NCBI RefSeq assembly: GCF_040448305.1
Contig: NZ_CP148752.1
Span: 3,224,001 to 3,288,000, forward strand
Origin: Pseudomonas fluorescens
GTDB lineage: Bacteria > Pseudomonadota > Gammaproteobacteria > Pseudomonadales > Pseudomonadaceae
Direction of reading: 5' to 3'
Length of the DNA stretch: 64,000 nt
Shown: positions 1 to 8,792 of the stretch, one piece after another
Layout: every line of letters begins with the position of its first letter
How positions within the stretch are numbered: position 1 is the first letter of the stretch
Notes under the pieces: generated by a model
What the model saw: the letters and a program-made list of their open reading frames with translations, nothing else
What the model was told of the DNA's origin: nothing
Database searches by the model: none
Program-made: the position numbers and the translations under genes

Positions 1-1409
1 AACAGCGCCGGCGGCAAGACATGCGCAACGCAGTAGTCGCTCAGGGCATAGGTATGAATGTCATGCTGGCTGAGTTCACTGGCCAGGGTGTCGTCATCAA
101 GATGGGCTGGTAACCAGGCAATCAGGTGCATGCCGGCTTCTACAGGCGTGATCCTGAAAAAACCGCCGAGCTGTAGCTGCAGTTGTTCGACCAGTGCCTG
201 CTGGCGAGCCTGGTACAGAGCACGCATTCGACGAATATGGCCGAGAAAGTGGCCTTCGCGCATGAAGTCAGCGGTGACGGCCTGCAGCAGTGTCGGCGGG
301 CTGCGATCCATGACCGCTCGCAGGGTACAGAAGGGTTCGATCAAGGCGTTGGGCAGTATCACGTAACCCAGTCGTAGCGAGGGGAACAGCACTTTGCTGA
401 AGGTGCCGGCGTAGATGACCCGAGCCCATTGGTCCATGGCATAGAGTGCCGGCAGGGGGCGCCCGTTGTAGCGAAACTCGCTGTCGCAGTCGTCCTCGAT
501 GATCCAGCTTTGATTCTGGGCGGCCCAGTCGATGAGTTCCTGACGTCGCGCATAACTCATGGTGACGCCCAAGGGATGCTGACGAGAAGGTGTGGTAAAC
601 ACCAGGCGGGCGTCAGGACATTGAGCCAGGCCTTGCTGGACATCGATCCCCTGTTCGTCGATACGCAACGGCACGACCAGACCCCCTTGGGCCTGGAGCG
701 CAATTCGTGCCGCGATATGCCCCGGATCCTCCATCCAGAAGCTGTCCTGTGGATTGAGCAACAGCATGCCCAGCAGGTTGAAGGCTTGCTGGGCGCCGGA
801 AACGATGACCACCTGCTCGGCAGTGCAGTCGATGCCACGGGCATCGAAGACGTACTCGGCAATCGCCTCGCGCAGGGCCAGCAACCCTTGCAGTTCGCCA
901 TAGCCGAGCATGGCCTTGGTTGGCTTATGCAGGTGGCGATTCATCAGCCGCTTCCAGACCGATTGCGGGAACGCATCGTAAGCACTGTGACTGGGCAGGA
1001 ACGAGGTCGGGCTCCCGGTCGCCCAGCCGGCATAGGAAACACCGCGGAAATGATCGCTGCGCAACGACAGCATGGACTGGCTCAGGTCGGACAGGCGAGG
1101 AGGCTGGCGCTTGTGCTCATCGTCATCGATACCGCGGTTTTCCCACTCATGACCGACATAGGTCCCGGCCCCGGTCCGCGACGTCAGAAAACCTTCGGCA
1201 ATCAGTTGATCGAACGCATTGAGAATGCTGATTCGCGACAGCTGCAGTTCCTTGCTCAGGGTCCGGGTGGACGGCAGGCGCACGCCTCCCTGAATCCTGC
1301 CACTGAGAATCTGTTTGCGAATCTGCAAGTAGAGTTGGCGGTACAAGGGGATGGAACTGGCACGGTCCAGTTCGATACCTGACAACAGCAAACCTGCGGA
1401 GGATTTCAT
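1..1409 (-). CDS. MocR/PdxR-family transcriptional regulator (GntR wHTH + aminotransferase-like domain), partial
   Basis: About 469 codons are open from an ATG at 1409 to the left edge, so the C-terminus is missing. The N-terminal ~80 residues form a GntR winged helix (RQLYLQIRKQILSGRIQGGV, then RLPSTRTLSKELQLSRIS and a TSRTGAGTYV wing). The rest is a fold-type I aminotransferase domain: YGELQGLLALREAIAEYV, VSGAQQAFNLLGMLL and the PLP site AGTFSKVLFPSLRLGY, with the Schiff-base lysine at about residue 339. MocR proteins bind PLP or a PLP adduct and control PLP, GABA, taurine or related metabolism. The target here is unknown. It is divergent from the GFA-fold gene, and the ~280 bp between them should hold both promoters. 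The ribosome site before 1409 is poor, so the exact start is uncertain. Confidence 0.9.
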   Translation of the reverse strand, partial: MKSSAGLLLSGIELDRASSIPLYRQLYLQIRKQILSGRIQGGVRLPSTRTLSKELQLSRISILNAFDQLIAEGFLTSRTGAGTYVGHEWENRGIDDDEHKRQPPRLSDLSQSMLSLRSDHFRGVSYAGWATGSPTSFLPSHSAYDAFPQSVWKRLMNRHLHKPTKAMLGYGELQGLLALREAIAEYVFDARGIDCTAEQVVIVSGAQQAFNLLGMLLLNPQDSFWMEDPGHIAARIALQAQGGLVVPLRIDEQGIDVQQGLAQCPDARLVFTTPSRQHPLGVTMSYARRQELIDWAAQNQSWIIEDDCDSEFRYNGRPLPALYAMDQWARVIYAGTFSKVLFPSLRLGYVILPNALIEPFCTLRAVMDRSPPTLLQAVTADFMREGHFLGHIRRMRALYQARQQALVEQLQLQLGGFFRITPVEAGMHLIAWLPAHLDDDTLASELSQHDIHTYALSDYCVAHVLPPAL

Positions 1410-1689
1410 TTTTGGTTCGTCTGGATGAAGTGTGGTTTGGCCTGAATTGCCGTCAGGCACCCGGGGGCGAAAGGGTATCGAGGGGTGCTGGATAAGTCAT
1501 CCACCACAGGCATTGATAGCCCTGCGATGGCAACGCCGGCCGTTATGAACCGCGTCACAATAATATGGCTGCTGAGCACGGCATTATCCATGGCAATGAA
1601 AGGCCAGTACCATGACGGCCATCGCTTTTTCGATACCTGCACTCGAGCCGGTACATAAACCGGTGAATCGTTCTTCAATGGAGAGGCAC

Positions 1690-2124
1690 ATGACATCAGG
1701 ACAATGTCTTTGCGGGGCTGTACGTTTTTCCCTGGAGGTTGAACCACGATTCTTTTATCGCTGCCATTGCACCCTATGCCGCAAGCAAACCGGGGTTGGT
1801 CATAATCTCGCCACGCTGGTCAAGGCTTGCGATTTTCGCTGGGAAGAAGGGCAGGGTGCGATCACGAGTTGGCGCAAACCCAGCGGGTACAGAAATGACT
1901 TTTGCTCACGATGTGGCTCGACCGTGCCTAATCTTCTTCGCGAGACGCCTTACTTCTGGATTCCGCTTGGGCTTCTCGATGTCGAGTTGAGCATGGAGTG
2001 TGTTGGAGATTTCTGCACCGATGACGCTATGCCATGGGATGAACAACGCTCGCAAAGAAGTCATCGCGCAGCCCCGGAGTCACTTGGGTTTATTTTGCAT
2101 GAACTCCAGGTCAATAACGATTGA
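1690..2124 (+). CDS. GFA-family (Mss4-fold, glutathione-dependent formaldehyde-activating-like) zinc protein
   Basis: A 144-residue protein with the cysteine pattern of the GFA/CENP-V fold: QCLCGAVRF near the N-terminus, CHCTLCRKQTG about 20 residues later and DFCSRCGSTVPN in the middle. These cysteines should bind two zincs. Members are usually annotated as aldehyde-detoxification or S-hydroxymethyl-glutathione-related proteins, but few have a proven reaction, so no substrate is claimed. I chose the ATG at 1690 because GGAGAGG lies 5-6 bases upstream and because the Cys motif begins only a few residues later; the ATG at 1678 is also in frame. It is divergent from the MocR regulator, which makes it a plausible target of that regulator (inference). 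Confidence 0.8.
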   Translation: MTSGQCLCGAVRFSLEVEPRFFYRCHCTLCRKQTGVGHNLATLVKACDFRWEEGQGAITSWRKPSGYRNDFCSRCGSTVPNLLRETPYFWIPLGLLDVELSMECVGDFCTDDAMPWDEQRSQRSHRAAPESLGFILHELQVNND

Positions 2125-2452
2125 CTCAGGAGCCTGGTCGGCATGCAGACGAATTGGCAGCCTGGCCCAAACCGAACAGCGTGACCAAACGCTGCCGACC
2201 GCTTCTTCGACGAACACCGGCCAATAGAATCTGAACGCTGCCCAGCACTAACGGGGCTTGTCATGGTCCATAACCCCCGCACGACCCTCAGCGGTCGAAC
2301 GGCCCGTAACCGACCGGCCCCCTCATCGGTAACTTGATCAAGGACAGTGAAAGCATGATCGCCGCCACATAATCAGCAACGCCCTCCACCCGGTTCCGAG
2401 AGTCGGGTCTCGCCGTACGTTTATCCCTCAATCCCATTCGAAGATTTAACCC
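2125..2452. other. Intergenic stretch, no gene supported
   Basis: 328 bases between the GFA gene and the nuclease gene. The short open frames on both strands lack ribosome sites and resemble no family I know. Presumably it holds the nuclease promoter, but I cannot place -35/-10 boxes with confidence. Confidence 0.5.
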
Positions 2453-3325
2453 ATGTACCTACGCAAAATTGCAGTTGGGCTGTCGGCCCTTGTTTTGCTT
2501 TCCACCGGGGCGCAAGCCCGCAACCTGCTGGATCTCCTCAAGCCTCCTACCGCGCAACATGAACAAACGTCCCGTTCGGGCTCGATCAGCCAGAATGCGG
2601 CCCTGGACCTCTATTCAAGCAAACAGAAACAGGCTTCGTTTGACGGCTGCGCTGACCTGTTCCCGGCAGCGAAACCGATCAACACGGCCACAGTGCCCGC
2701 ATCGATGAAACCCCTGGCGCTGTGTTCCGACAACTTCGCGGTGCTGTACTCGCAAACCAGCAAAACCCCGCTGGTGGTGGTCGAACGCCTGAATGCGGCC
2801 CTGTTGCAGGATGCCAAAGGGGAAGAGCGCACCAACCAGTTCTACCCGGATCCACGCATTCCCAAGAGTGGGCGCGCCGAGTTGAGCGACTACCGCAGCC
2901 AGCACCCGGCCGTGGACCGTGGCCATCAATCCCCGGCAGCCGATGCACCGAACCCCAAGGCAATGGCCCAATCCTTTGCGCTGTCGAACATGGTGCCGCA
3001 AGACCCGACCAACAACCGGAAGATCTGGAGCAAGGTCGAGTCTGATGTCCGCAAGTTTGCCAAGCGCGCCGATGGCAATGTGTTTGTCTTTACCGGCCCG
3101 CTGTTCGACCCGGGCCACTCGACCATCGGCGACAACCAGGTCTGGGTGCCGACCCGACTGTTCAAGCTGGTGTACGACGCATCGTCCAAACGTGCCTGGG
3201 CCTACGTGCTGCCTAACGCAGAAACCCGAATCGAAAAGCCGATGGACTATGAGACGTTCGTGAAGAGCACCGGGCTCAAGCTGCTTGGGAACCTGCCCGT
3301 TACAGGTTCCGCAGGGCGCACCTGA
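2453..3325 (+). CDS. Secreted DNA/RNA non-specific endonuclease (NUC1 family)
   Basis: A 290-residue protein with a clear signal peptide (MYLRKIAVGLSALVLLSTGAQA). The middle carries the beta-beta-alpha-Me nuclease signature VDRGHQSPAAD, with the catalytic histidine at about residue 158, followed by the expected ALSNMVPQ metal-ligand segment and KIWSKVES. Serratia-type nucleases of this family cut DNA and RNA without sequence specificity outside the cytoplasm, usually for nutrient scavenging. No immunity gene is adjacent, as expected for an exported enzyme. The ribosome site is weak (GAAGATTTAACCC before the ATG). A hairpin follows the stop, so the gene is probably a single transcription unit. 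Confidence 0.88.
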   Translation: MYLRKIAVGLSALVLLSTGAQARNLLDLLKPPTAQHEQTSRSGSISQNAALDLYSSKQKQASFDGCADLFPAAKPINTATVPASMKPLALCSDNFAVLYSQTSKTPLVVVERLNAALLQDAKGEERTNQFYPDPRIPKSGRAELSDYRSQHPAVDRGHQSPAADAPNPKAMAQSFALSNMVPQDPTNNRKIWSKVESDVRKFAKRADGNVFVFTGPLFDPGHSTIGDNQVWVPTRLFKLVYDASSKRAWAYVLPNAETRIEKPMDYETFVKSTGLKLLGNLPVTGSAGRT

Positions 3326-3340
3326 TGGCTGGTTGAACAG

Positions 3341-3372
3341 CACCCCAAAGGTTGGAGGCAACCGATGGGGTG
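3341..3372 (+). terminator. Hairpin after the nuclease gene
   Basis: CACCCC/GGGGTG and GGTTG/CAACC arms stack around a short internal loop, with a GAGG apex, followed by TTTCATT. It begins 16 bases after the nuclease stop codon. The T-run is short, so termination efficiency is a guess. Confidence 0.55.
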
Positions 3373-3549
3373 TTTCATTGCCATGAACCACGCAAAAACA
3401 AGGTCAAGGAAATAAATTCAACAAGAAGTAACAAATAGTAAAAATGAACTATACCCAATAGAGCAATCGCTCCTGCCCCCGGGACATGATGCCTCCACAA
3501 ATACTCGTCCCAGGAACTTCAACGTCAAGCAGACCGAGAGATTCTGGTT

Positions 3550-5733
3550 ATGAACGCATTGAAAATCGCTGCCAGCGATGCGGTTCGAGCTTGCTTTCGT
3601 AGTTCCCGTGAAATCGTCCGGCTCGACCAGACTGACTTTACCGATGTCGCTGTCGCCGTACTCTCGAAAGATGATTTGGCAGCAGGGGCGCTGGATGCCA
3701 TCAAGCGCACCGGCTTCGATATCCCGATCTTCCTGGTGGCCTCTCAGGGCCGCAGCAATCGCTCCCTGGCGATCTACAAGCAACTGCAGGATGTCATCTT
3801 GCAGGTCAATGGTGTCTTCGACCTATCCAGCAATAATGCCGAATACCACGGCAACCAACTGGAGACCGCCGCCAAGGCCTACGAAGCAAGTCTGCTGCCG
3901 CCGTTCTTCGATTCGCTCAAACACTACACCGAGGCGGCCAACGCGACCTTTGCCTGCCCCGGTCACCAGGGCGGCCAGTTCTTTCGCAAGCACCCGGCGG
4001 GTCGGCAGTTTTTCGACTTCTTCGGCGAGACGCTGTTTCGCGCCGACATGTGCAACGCCGACGTCAAGCTCGGCGACCTGCTGATCCACGAAGGCCCGGC
4101 GCTGCTGGCGCAGAAACACGCCGCGCAGGTGTTCAACGCGGACAAGACCTACTTCGTGCTCAACGGCACCTCGGCCTCGAACAAGGTGGTGACCAACGCG
4201 CTGCTAACCCCCGGCGACCTGGTGCTGTTCGACCGCAACAACCACAAGTCCAATCACCAGGGCGCGTTGCTGCAGGCCGGCGCCACGCCGGTCTACCTGG
4301 AAACCGCGCGCAACCCCTACGGCTTCATCGGCGGCATCGACGCCCACTGTTTCGAAGAGGACTACCTGCGCGAACTGATCGCCGAGGTCGCCCCGGACAA
4401 GGCCCAGCTGCCGCGGCCGTTCCGCCTGGCGATCATTCAACTGGGCACTTATGACGGCACCATCTACAACGCCCGGCAAGTGGTCGACGGCATCGGCAAG
4501 CTGTGCGACTACATCCTGTTCGACTCGGCGTGGGTCGGCTACGAGCAGTTCATCCCGATGATGAAGGACTGCTCGCCGCTGTTGCTGGATCTCAATGAGA
4601 ACGACCCGGGCATCTTCGTCACCCAGTCGGTGCACAAGCAGCAGGCGGGTTTTTCCCAGGCCTCCCAGGTGCACAAGAAGGACCGCCACATCAAAGGCCA
4701 GGCACGCTATTGCAACCATCACCGGCTCAACAACGCGTTCATGGCCCAGGCCTCCACCAGCCCCTTCTACCCGCTGTTCGCCTCGCTGGATGTGAATGCG
4801 CGCATTCACTCGGGCCGCAGCGGCCTGCGCCTGTGGGAAGACTGCGTGAAGTTCGGCATCGAAGCGCGCAAGTTGATCCTCGAAGCCTGCACCATGGTCC
4901 GCCCGTTCGTGCCGTACAGCATTGAAGGGCGGGCGTGGGAAGACTATCCGACGGAAGAAATCGCCAACGACATCCGCTTCTTCGAGTTCCATCCCAAGGA
5001 CCGTTGGCACGCCTTTGCCGGCTACGCCGAGAAGCAGTACTTCATCGACCCGTGCAAGTTGCTGTTCACCACGCCGGGCATCGACCCGGTGGACGGCAGC
5101 TACACCGACTTCGGCATTCACGCCGGCATCCTGGCCAACTTCCTGCGCGAGAACGGCATCGTCCCGGAAAAGTGCGACCTCAACTCGATCCTGTTCCTGC
5201 TCACCCCGGCCGAAGACTGGGCGAAGATGACCCACCTGGCGGCGCAAATCGCCCGTTTCGAACGCTTCATCAGCGATGACGCGCCGATGAGCCGGGTGCT
5301 GCCGGCCATCTACGCGCAGCATCAGGAGCGCTATCGCAACTACACCATTCGCCAGCTCTGCCAGGAAATGCACGATCTGTATCGCCATCACAACGTGCAG
5401 CAGTTGCAGAAGGACATGTTCCGCAAGGAACACTTCCCGAAAAAGGCCATGAACCCGCAGCAAGCGCAAATCGAGTACATCCGCGGCAACGTCGAACTGG
5501 TGGCGCTGGCGCAGGCCGACGGGCGCATTGCCGCCGAGGGCGCGCTGCCTTATCCGCCGGGCGTCTTGTGCGTGGTACCGGGGGAGATCTGGGGCGGCGC
5601 CGTACTGAAGTACTTCCTGGCCCTGGAAGAAGGCATCAACCGCTTGCCCGGTTTCACGCCGGAGTTGCAAGGGGTGTACCTGAAGCAGGAAGGCGGTCGT
5701 ACCCGGGCGTATGGGTACGTGATCAAGGCCTGA
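3550..5733 (+). CDS. speF: Ornithine decarboxylase, inducible SpeF type (Orn/Lys/Arg decarboxylase family)
   Basis: A 727-residue PLP enzyme of the large bacterial Orn/Lys/Arg decarboxylase family, the usual length for SpeC/SpeF. It has an N-terminal receiver-like wing domain (residues 1 to ~110), the substrate-entry motif CPGHQGGQFFRKHP, and the PLP-binding lysine in TQSVHKQQAGFSQ (Lys ~363). The C-terminal domain contains FTPELQGVYLKQE. The reaction is L-ornithine to putrescine plus CO2. Assignment to ornithine rather than lysine or arginine rests on the next gene, which is PotE-like; a speF-potE pair is the classic ornithine/putrescine acid-response operon of enterobacteria. The start is preceded by GAGAG at a slightly long distance. 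Confidence 0.87.
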   Translation: MNALKIAASDAVRACFRSSREIVRLDQTDFTDVAVAVLSKDDLAAGALDAIKRTGFDIPIFLVASQGRSNRSLAIYKQLQDVILQVNGVFDLSSNNAEYHGNQLETAAKAYEASLLPPFFDSLKHYTEAANATFACPGHQGGQFFRKHPAGRQFFDFFGETLFRADMCNADVKLGDLLIHEGPALLAQKHAAQVFNADKTYFVLNGTSASNKVVTNALLTPGDLVLFDRNNHKSNHQGALLQAGATPVYLETARNPYGFIGGIDAHCFEEDYLRELIAEVAPDKAQLPRPFRLAIIQLGTYDGTIYNARQVVDGIGKLCDYILFDSAWVGYEQFIPMMKDCSPLLLDLNENDPGIFVTQSVHKQQAGFSQASQVHKKDRHIKGQARYCNHHRLNNAFMAQASTSPFYPLFASLDVNARIHSGRSGLRLWEDCVKFGIEARKLILEACTMVRPFVPYSIEGRAWEDYPTEEIANDIRFFEFHPKDRWHAFAGYAEKQYFIDPCKLLFTTPGIDPVDGSYTDFGIHAGILANFLRENGIVPEKCDLNSILFLLTPAEDWAKMTHLAAQIARFERFISDDAPMSRVLPAIYAQHQERYRNYTIRQLCQEMHDLYRHHNVQQLQKDMFRKEHFPKKAMNPQQAQIEYIRGNVELVALAQADGRIAAEGALPYPPGVLCVVPGEIWGGAVLKYFLALEEGINRLPGFTPELQGVYLKQEGGRTRAYGYVIKA

Positions 5734-5865
5734 TGCTGCACGGGTCAGAAGCGCCCAACCTACAAGGTTCATGTGGTCAAGCAGTAAGCATTAGCCCCTG
5801 TCCGGCCGCGTGCTGCACGTCGCCAGACCCAGGTTCAAAACTCTGCATAAGGCAAGGAGTTTGCG

Positions 5866-7206
5866 ATGGCTGATTCAAGCAAGAAAATGGGCCTGATGGG
5901 GCTCACGACGCTGGTAACGGTCAACATGATGGGCTCGGGCATCATCATGTTGCCCACCAACATGGCTCAATTGGGTGCCGTCTCGCTGCTGTCATGGATC
6001 TTCACCGCGATCGGTTCGATGGCCATCGCCTACTGCTTTGCCCAGTGCGGGGTCTTCTGTCCGCGCTCCGGCGGCTTGTCCGCCTACACCGAAGAAGCCC
6101 ATTCAAAGTCGGGTTTTTTCCTCTGCTCGTACCTGTACTTCCTGTCACTGGCCATCGCCAACGTGGCCGTGGCCATTTCGGCGGTGGGCTACATGACGGC
6201 CTTCGTGCCCTGGCTGGGCACCGGTGCCATTCCATTGTGCGTCGGCACGATCGGGCTGATCTGGCTGACCACCTTCGCCAACTTCGGTGGCCCGGGCATC
6301 ACCGGCAAGATCGGTGCGTTCACGGTGTGGGGCGTGATCATTCCGGTCGCGGGCCTGAGCATCATCGGCTGGTTCTGGTTCAAGCCCGATGTGCTCGCCG
6401 CCGCCTGGAACCCCAACAGCCTGCCGATTTCCGAAGCCATCGGCAAAGCCATACCCCTGACCCTGTGGGCCTTCCTGGGCATGGAGTCGGCGGCCCAGGC
6501 CACTGACGCCGTGGAAAACCCCAAGCGCAATGTGCCGCTGGCCTGCCTGTTCGGCACTCTCGGTGCCGCCGTGGTCTATGTGCTGTCGACCACCGTCATC
6601 CAGGGCATCATTCCCAATGACGAACTGGCCAAATCCTCGGCGCCCTTCGCGTTGGTCTACGCCACGATGTTCAGCCCGATGGTGGGCAATATCGTCATGG
6701 CGCTGGCGGTCATGGCCTGTGTCGGCTCGCTGCTGGGCTGGCAATTCACCCTGGCGCAAACGGCCAAGATGACGGCTGACCAGAACCTGTTCCTCAAGCT
6801 GTTCAGCAAGGTCAACTCGATGAATGCGCCCGTCGTCGGCATGATTGTCTGCGGTGTGCTGCAGACCCTCATGGCCCTGTCGACCATCTCGCCCGATGCC
6901 GCCGCCCAGTTCAGCAAACTGGTCAGCCTGGCGGCGGTCACCAACCTGATCCCCTATATAACGGCGATGACCGGCCTGCTGGTGATCATGCACAAGGCCG
7001 GGGTCTCGTCGGCCATTTACTCGCGTAACCTGGTGGTCTTGCTGATTGCCATAACGTACTCCTTGTACGCCCTGTATGCCTGCGGCAAGGATGCAGTGAT
7101 GGGCGGCACCCTGGTGCTCGCTGTCGGCTACCTGCTCTATGGATTCCTCGCCAAGCGCTTCACCGAAGCGCCAGCGGCCAACCAGGCCAGGGCCGCAAAC
7201 CCTTAG
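5866..7206 (+). CDS. potE: Putrescine/ornithine antiporter PotE
   Basis: A 446-residue APC-superfamily membrane protein with 12 expected transmembrane segments. It follows Escherichia coli PotE closely through the N-terminal VNMMGSGIIMLPTNMAQ, ITGKIGAFTVWGVIIPVAGL, TLWAFLGMESA and VGSLLGWQFTLAQ. PotE exchanges intracellular putrescine for external ornithine; with decarboxylation by the upstream enzyme this consumes protons. AAGGAG sits 9 bases before the ATG. The 132-bp gap from speF has no evident terminator, so the two genes are likely co-transcribed. Confidence 0.92.
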   Translation: MADSSKKMGLMGLTTLVTVNMMGSGIIMLPTNMAQLGAVSLLSWIFTAIGSMAIAYCFAQCGVFCPRSGGLSAYTEEAHSKSGFFLCSYLYFLSLAIANVAVAISAVGYMTAFVPWLGTGAIPLCVGTIGLIWLTTFANFGGPGITGKIGAFTVWGVIIPVAGLSIIGWFWFKPDVLAAAWNPNSLPISEAIGKAIPLTLWAFLGMESAAQATDAVENPKRNVPLACLFGTLGAAVVYVLSTTVIQGIIPNDELAKSSAPFALVYATMFSPMVGNIVMALAVMACVGSLLGWQFTLAQTAKMTADQNLFLKLFSKVNSMNAPVVGMIVCGVLQTLMALSTISPDAAAQFSKLVSLAAVTNLIPYITAMTGLLVIMHKAGVSSAIYSRNLVVLLIAITYSLYALYACGKDAVMGGTLVLAVGYLLYGFLAKRFTEAPAANQARAANP

Positions 7207-7254
7207 GCGTGGCCAACAGGACTGCACAGACATCTGCATACGGGGAAACCGGAC

Positions 7255-8160
7255 ATGAACGTACCATTTGCCACAACCACCAGACTGCTGCTTGCCTTCG
7301 CACTCTCGACGCTGCCGCTAGTGGCCGGCGCCAACACCCTTGAACGCGTACGCAGCAGCCACACCTTTACCCTGGGCTACCTGCCTGACCTGGCCCCTTT
7401 CAGCAAGCAGGAGGGCGACAAGGCCAGCGGATATGCCATCGACCTGTGCCTGAAAGTCGCCGACAAGCTCAAGAGCGAACTGGGTCTGCCCGACCTGCAA
7501 GTGCACTACCAGCCTGTCAAGATTTCGGACGAGGTCAACGCCGTGAGTCAGGGTAAAGTCGATATTCTCTGCACGCCGACACCGCCCACCCTGGAACGGC
7601 GCAAGATGATCAGTTACTCCATACCGATCTACACCGCCGGCCTCTCGGTCGTGGTGCGCACCGATGCTGGCGAACCGCTGCTCAATGTGCTCAATGGCAA
7701 GGTCGCCAATACCGGCCCGACCTGGCGTGCCAGCATCAACAACGGTCTGGCCAACCAAACCTACGCGACCCTGGAGGGGGGCGTGACCGAAGACTGGATT
7801 CGTGAACAGATGCGCCTGCTCAACGTGATTGCCTCGCTGGTGACCGTGGCCAACAACGACGAGGGCATCAAACTGGTCGCCGAGGGCAAGGCCGATGCCT
7901 TCTTCTCCGAACGCATGCTGCTGCGCAACGAAGTCGCCAAGGAGGGCGCGGCCAAGAACCTGATGCTCCTGGACCGCATCTTCGAGTACTCGCCGGTGGC
8001 GATGATCGTGGAGCGCAACGACGAAGACTTCCGCTTGCTGGTCGATATGGCCCTGAGTGAAGCCTATTTCTCGGGCTACATAGAAAAGGCCTACGACCAG
8101 TACCTGGGCGGGACCAACGCTACCGTGAAAAAACTGTTCAGGGTCTATGCATTGCCCTGA
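7255..8160 (+). CDS. Periplasmic polar amino-acid binding protein (SBP_bac_3)
   Basis: A 301-residue exported protein: signal peptide to about ALSTLPLVAGA, then ANTLERVRSSHTFTLGYLPD, typical of the family 3 solute-binding fold. Further marks are GYAIDLCLKVADKLKSELGL, QGKVDILCTPTPPTLERR and a C-terminal lobe with FSERMLLRN. No permease or ATPase gene accompanies it. Sitting 48 bases after potE with no terminator, it is probably the third gene of the speF-potE operon. It may bind ornithine or another basic or polar amino acid to feed the antiporter or an unlinked ABC transporter, or serve as a sensor (inference). Confidence 0.82.
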   Translation: MNVPFATTTRLLLAFALSTLPLVAGANTLERVRSSHTFTLGYLPDLAPFSKQEGDKASGYAIDLCLKVADKLKSELGLPDLQVHYQPVKISDEVNAVSQGKVDILCTPTPPTLERRKMISYSIPIYTAGLSVVVRTDAGEPLLNVLNGKVANTGPTWRASINNGLANQTYATLEGGVTEDWIREQMRLLNVIASLVTVANNDEGIKLVAEGKADAFFSERMLLRNEVAKEGAAKNLMLLDRIFEYSPVAMIVERNDEDFRLLVDMALSEAYFSGYIEKAYDQYLGGTNATVKKLFRVYALP

Positions 8161-8167
8161 TGAGTTT

Positions 8168-8195
8168 TGTCGGAGCGAGCTTGCTCGCTCCGACA
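8168..8195. repeat. REP palindrome
   Basis: TGTCGGAGCGAGC and GCTCGCTCCGACA form a near-perfect palindrome around a TT centre, 8 bases after the binding-protein stop. This is the common fluorescent-Pseudomonas REP class. It may also stabilise or end the operon transcript. Confidence 0.85.
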
Positions 8196-8311
8196 GATGA
8201 GCAGCATCACGTCTGTGGACGGCCACTGGCTTGCTGGTCAGCACCAATTCGCCAGTGTTTGTTCAAGGCCATTACTTGCAGGCAAGTAGCAATCCACTCA
8301 GGAGCTCTATC

Positions 8312-8599
8312 ATGCGAATCGTCGCAGCCGCTGTGTGCACACTCCTATTCTCCCTGGCTTTGCCATCAATCACGTTTGCCGGTTCCAATTGCGATGATGC
8401 GGGCAGTGCAAGTGATATCAGAAACTGCTTGAAAAACAGCAATGATCAAAAAGGGCAAGGCAATTGCAATGACAATGGCAATTGCGGCAAGGCCAAGGAC
8501 AAGGCCAAAAATAATGATGATGACGATTACTCGGTCAGTTGCATGGAGATCAATAACCTTGTCCTGCGTCGTCAGTGTCTTGATAAGCGCAGAGATTGA
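8312..8599 (+). CDS. Small secreted low-complexity protein, function unknown
   Basis: A 95-residue protein with a good signal peptide (RIVAAAVCTLLFSLALPSITFAG). The mature part is rich in Asn, Asp, Lys and Gly, with a KGQGNCNDNGNCGKAKDKAK stretch followed by NNDDDDYSVSCMEINN, and it has six cysteines in the mature region that could pair as disulfides. AGGAG lies about 7 bases before the ATG. I recognise no family. The acidic run suggests cation binding, but that is only inference. It stands alone between a REP sequence and the AraC gene. Confidence 0.7.
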   Translation: MRIVAAAVCTLLFSLALPSITFAGSNCDDAGSASDIRNCLKNSNDQKGQGNCNDNGNCGKAKDKAKNNDDDDYSVSCMEINNLVLRRQCLDKRRD

Positions 8600-8792
8600 A
8601 TGTCGGGATCGCACCAGCTGATCAGCCAGGAATGACTGTCGGCACTGCATCAGCATCACCCCGAAGTGACCCAGGAAGCGGTTCGATCAGGATGAATCAG
8701 CCTCACCCTGCTCGCGACTGTGTGAGCGACCACATCCAGACGCTCAATACCACGAGCAATACGAAGGCGAGCACATCACTCCAGTTCGTTAT

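Noticed and set aside
3400..3549. Possible ornithine-sensing leader peptide before speF, as in enterobacteria
   Set aside because: Only a 5-codon frame (MNYTQ) and no similarity to the enterobacterial leader are seen, so no claim is made.
4204..5772. A 522-codon open frame antisense to the ornithine decarboxylase gene
   Set aside because: High-GC codon bias of the sense gene keeps this frame open. It has no ribosome site or family motif, and the sense gene is certain.
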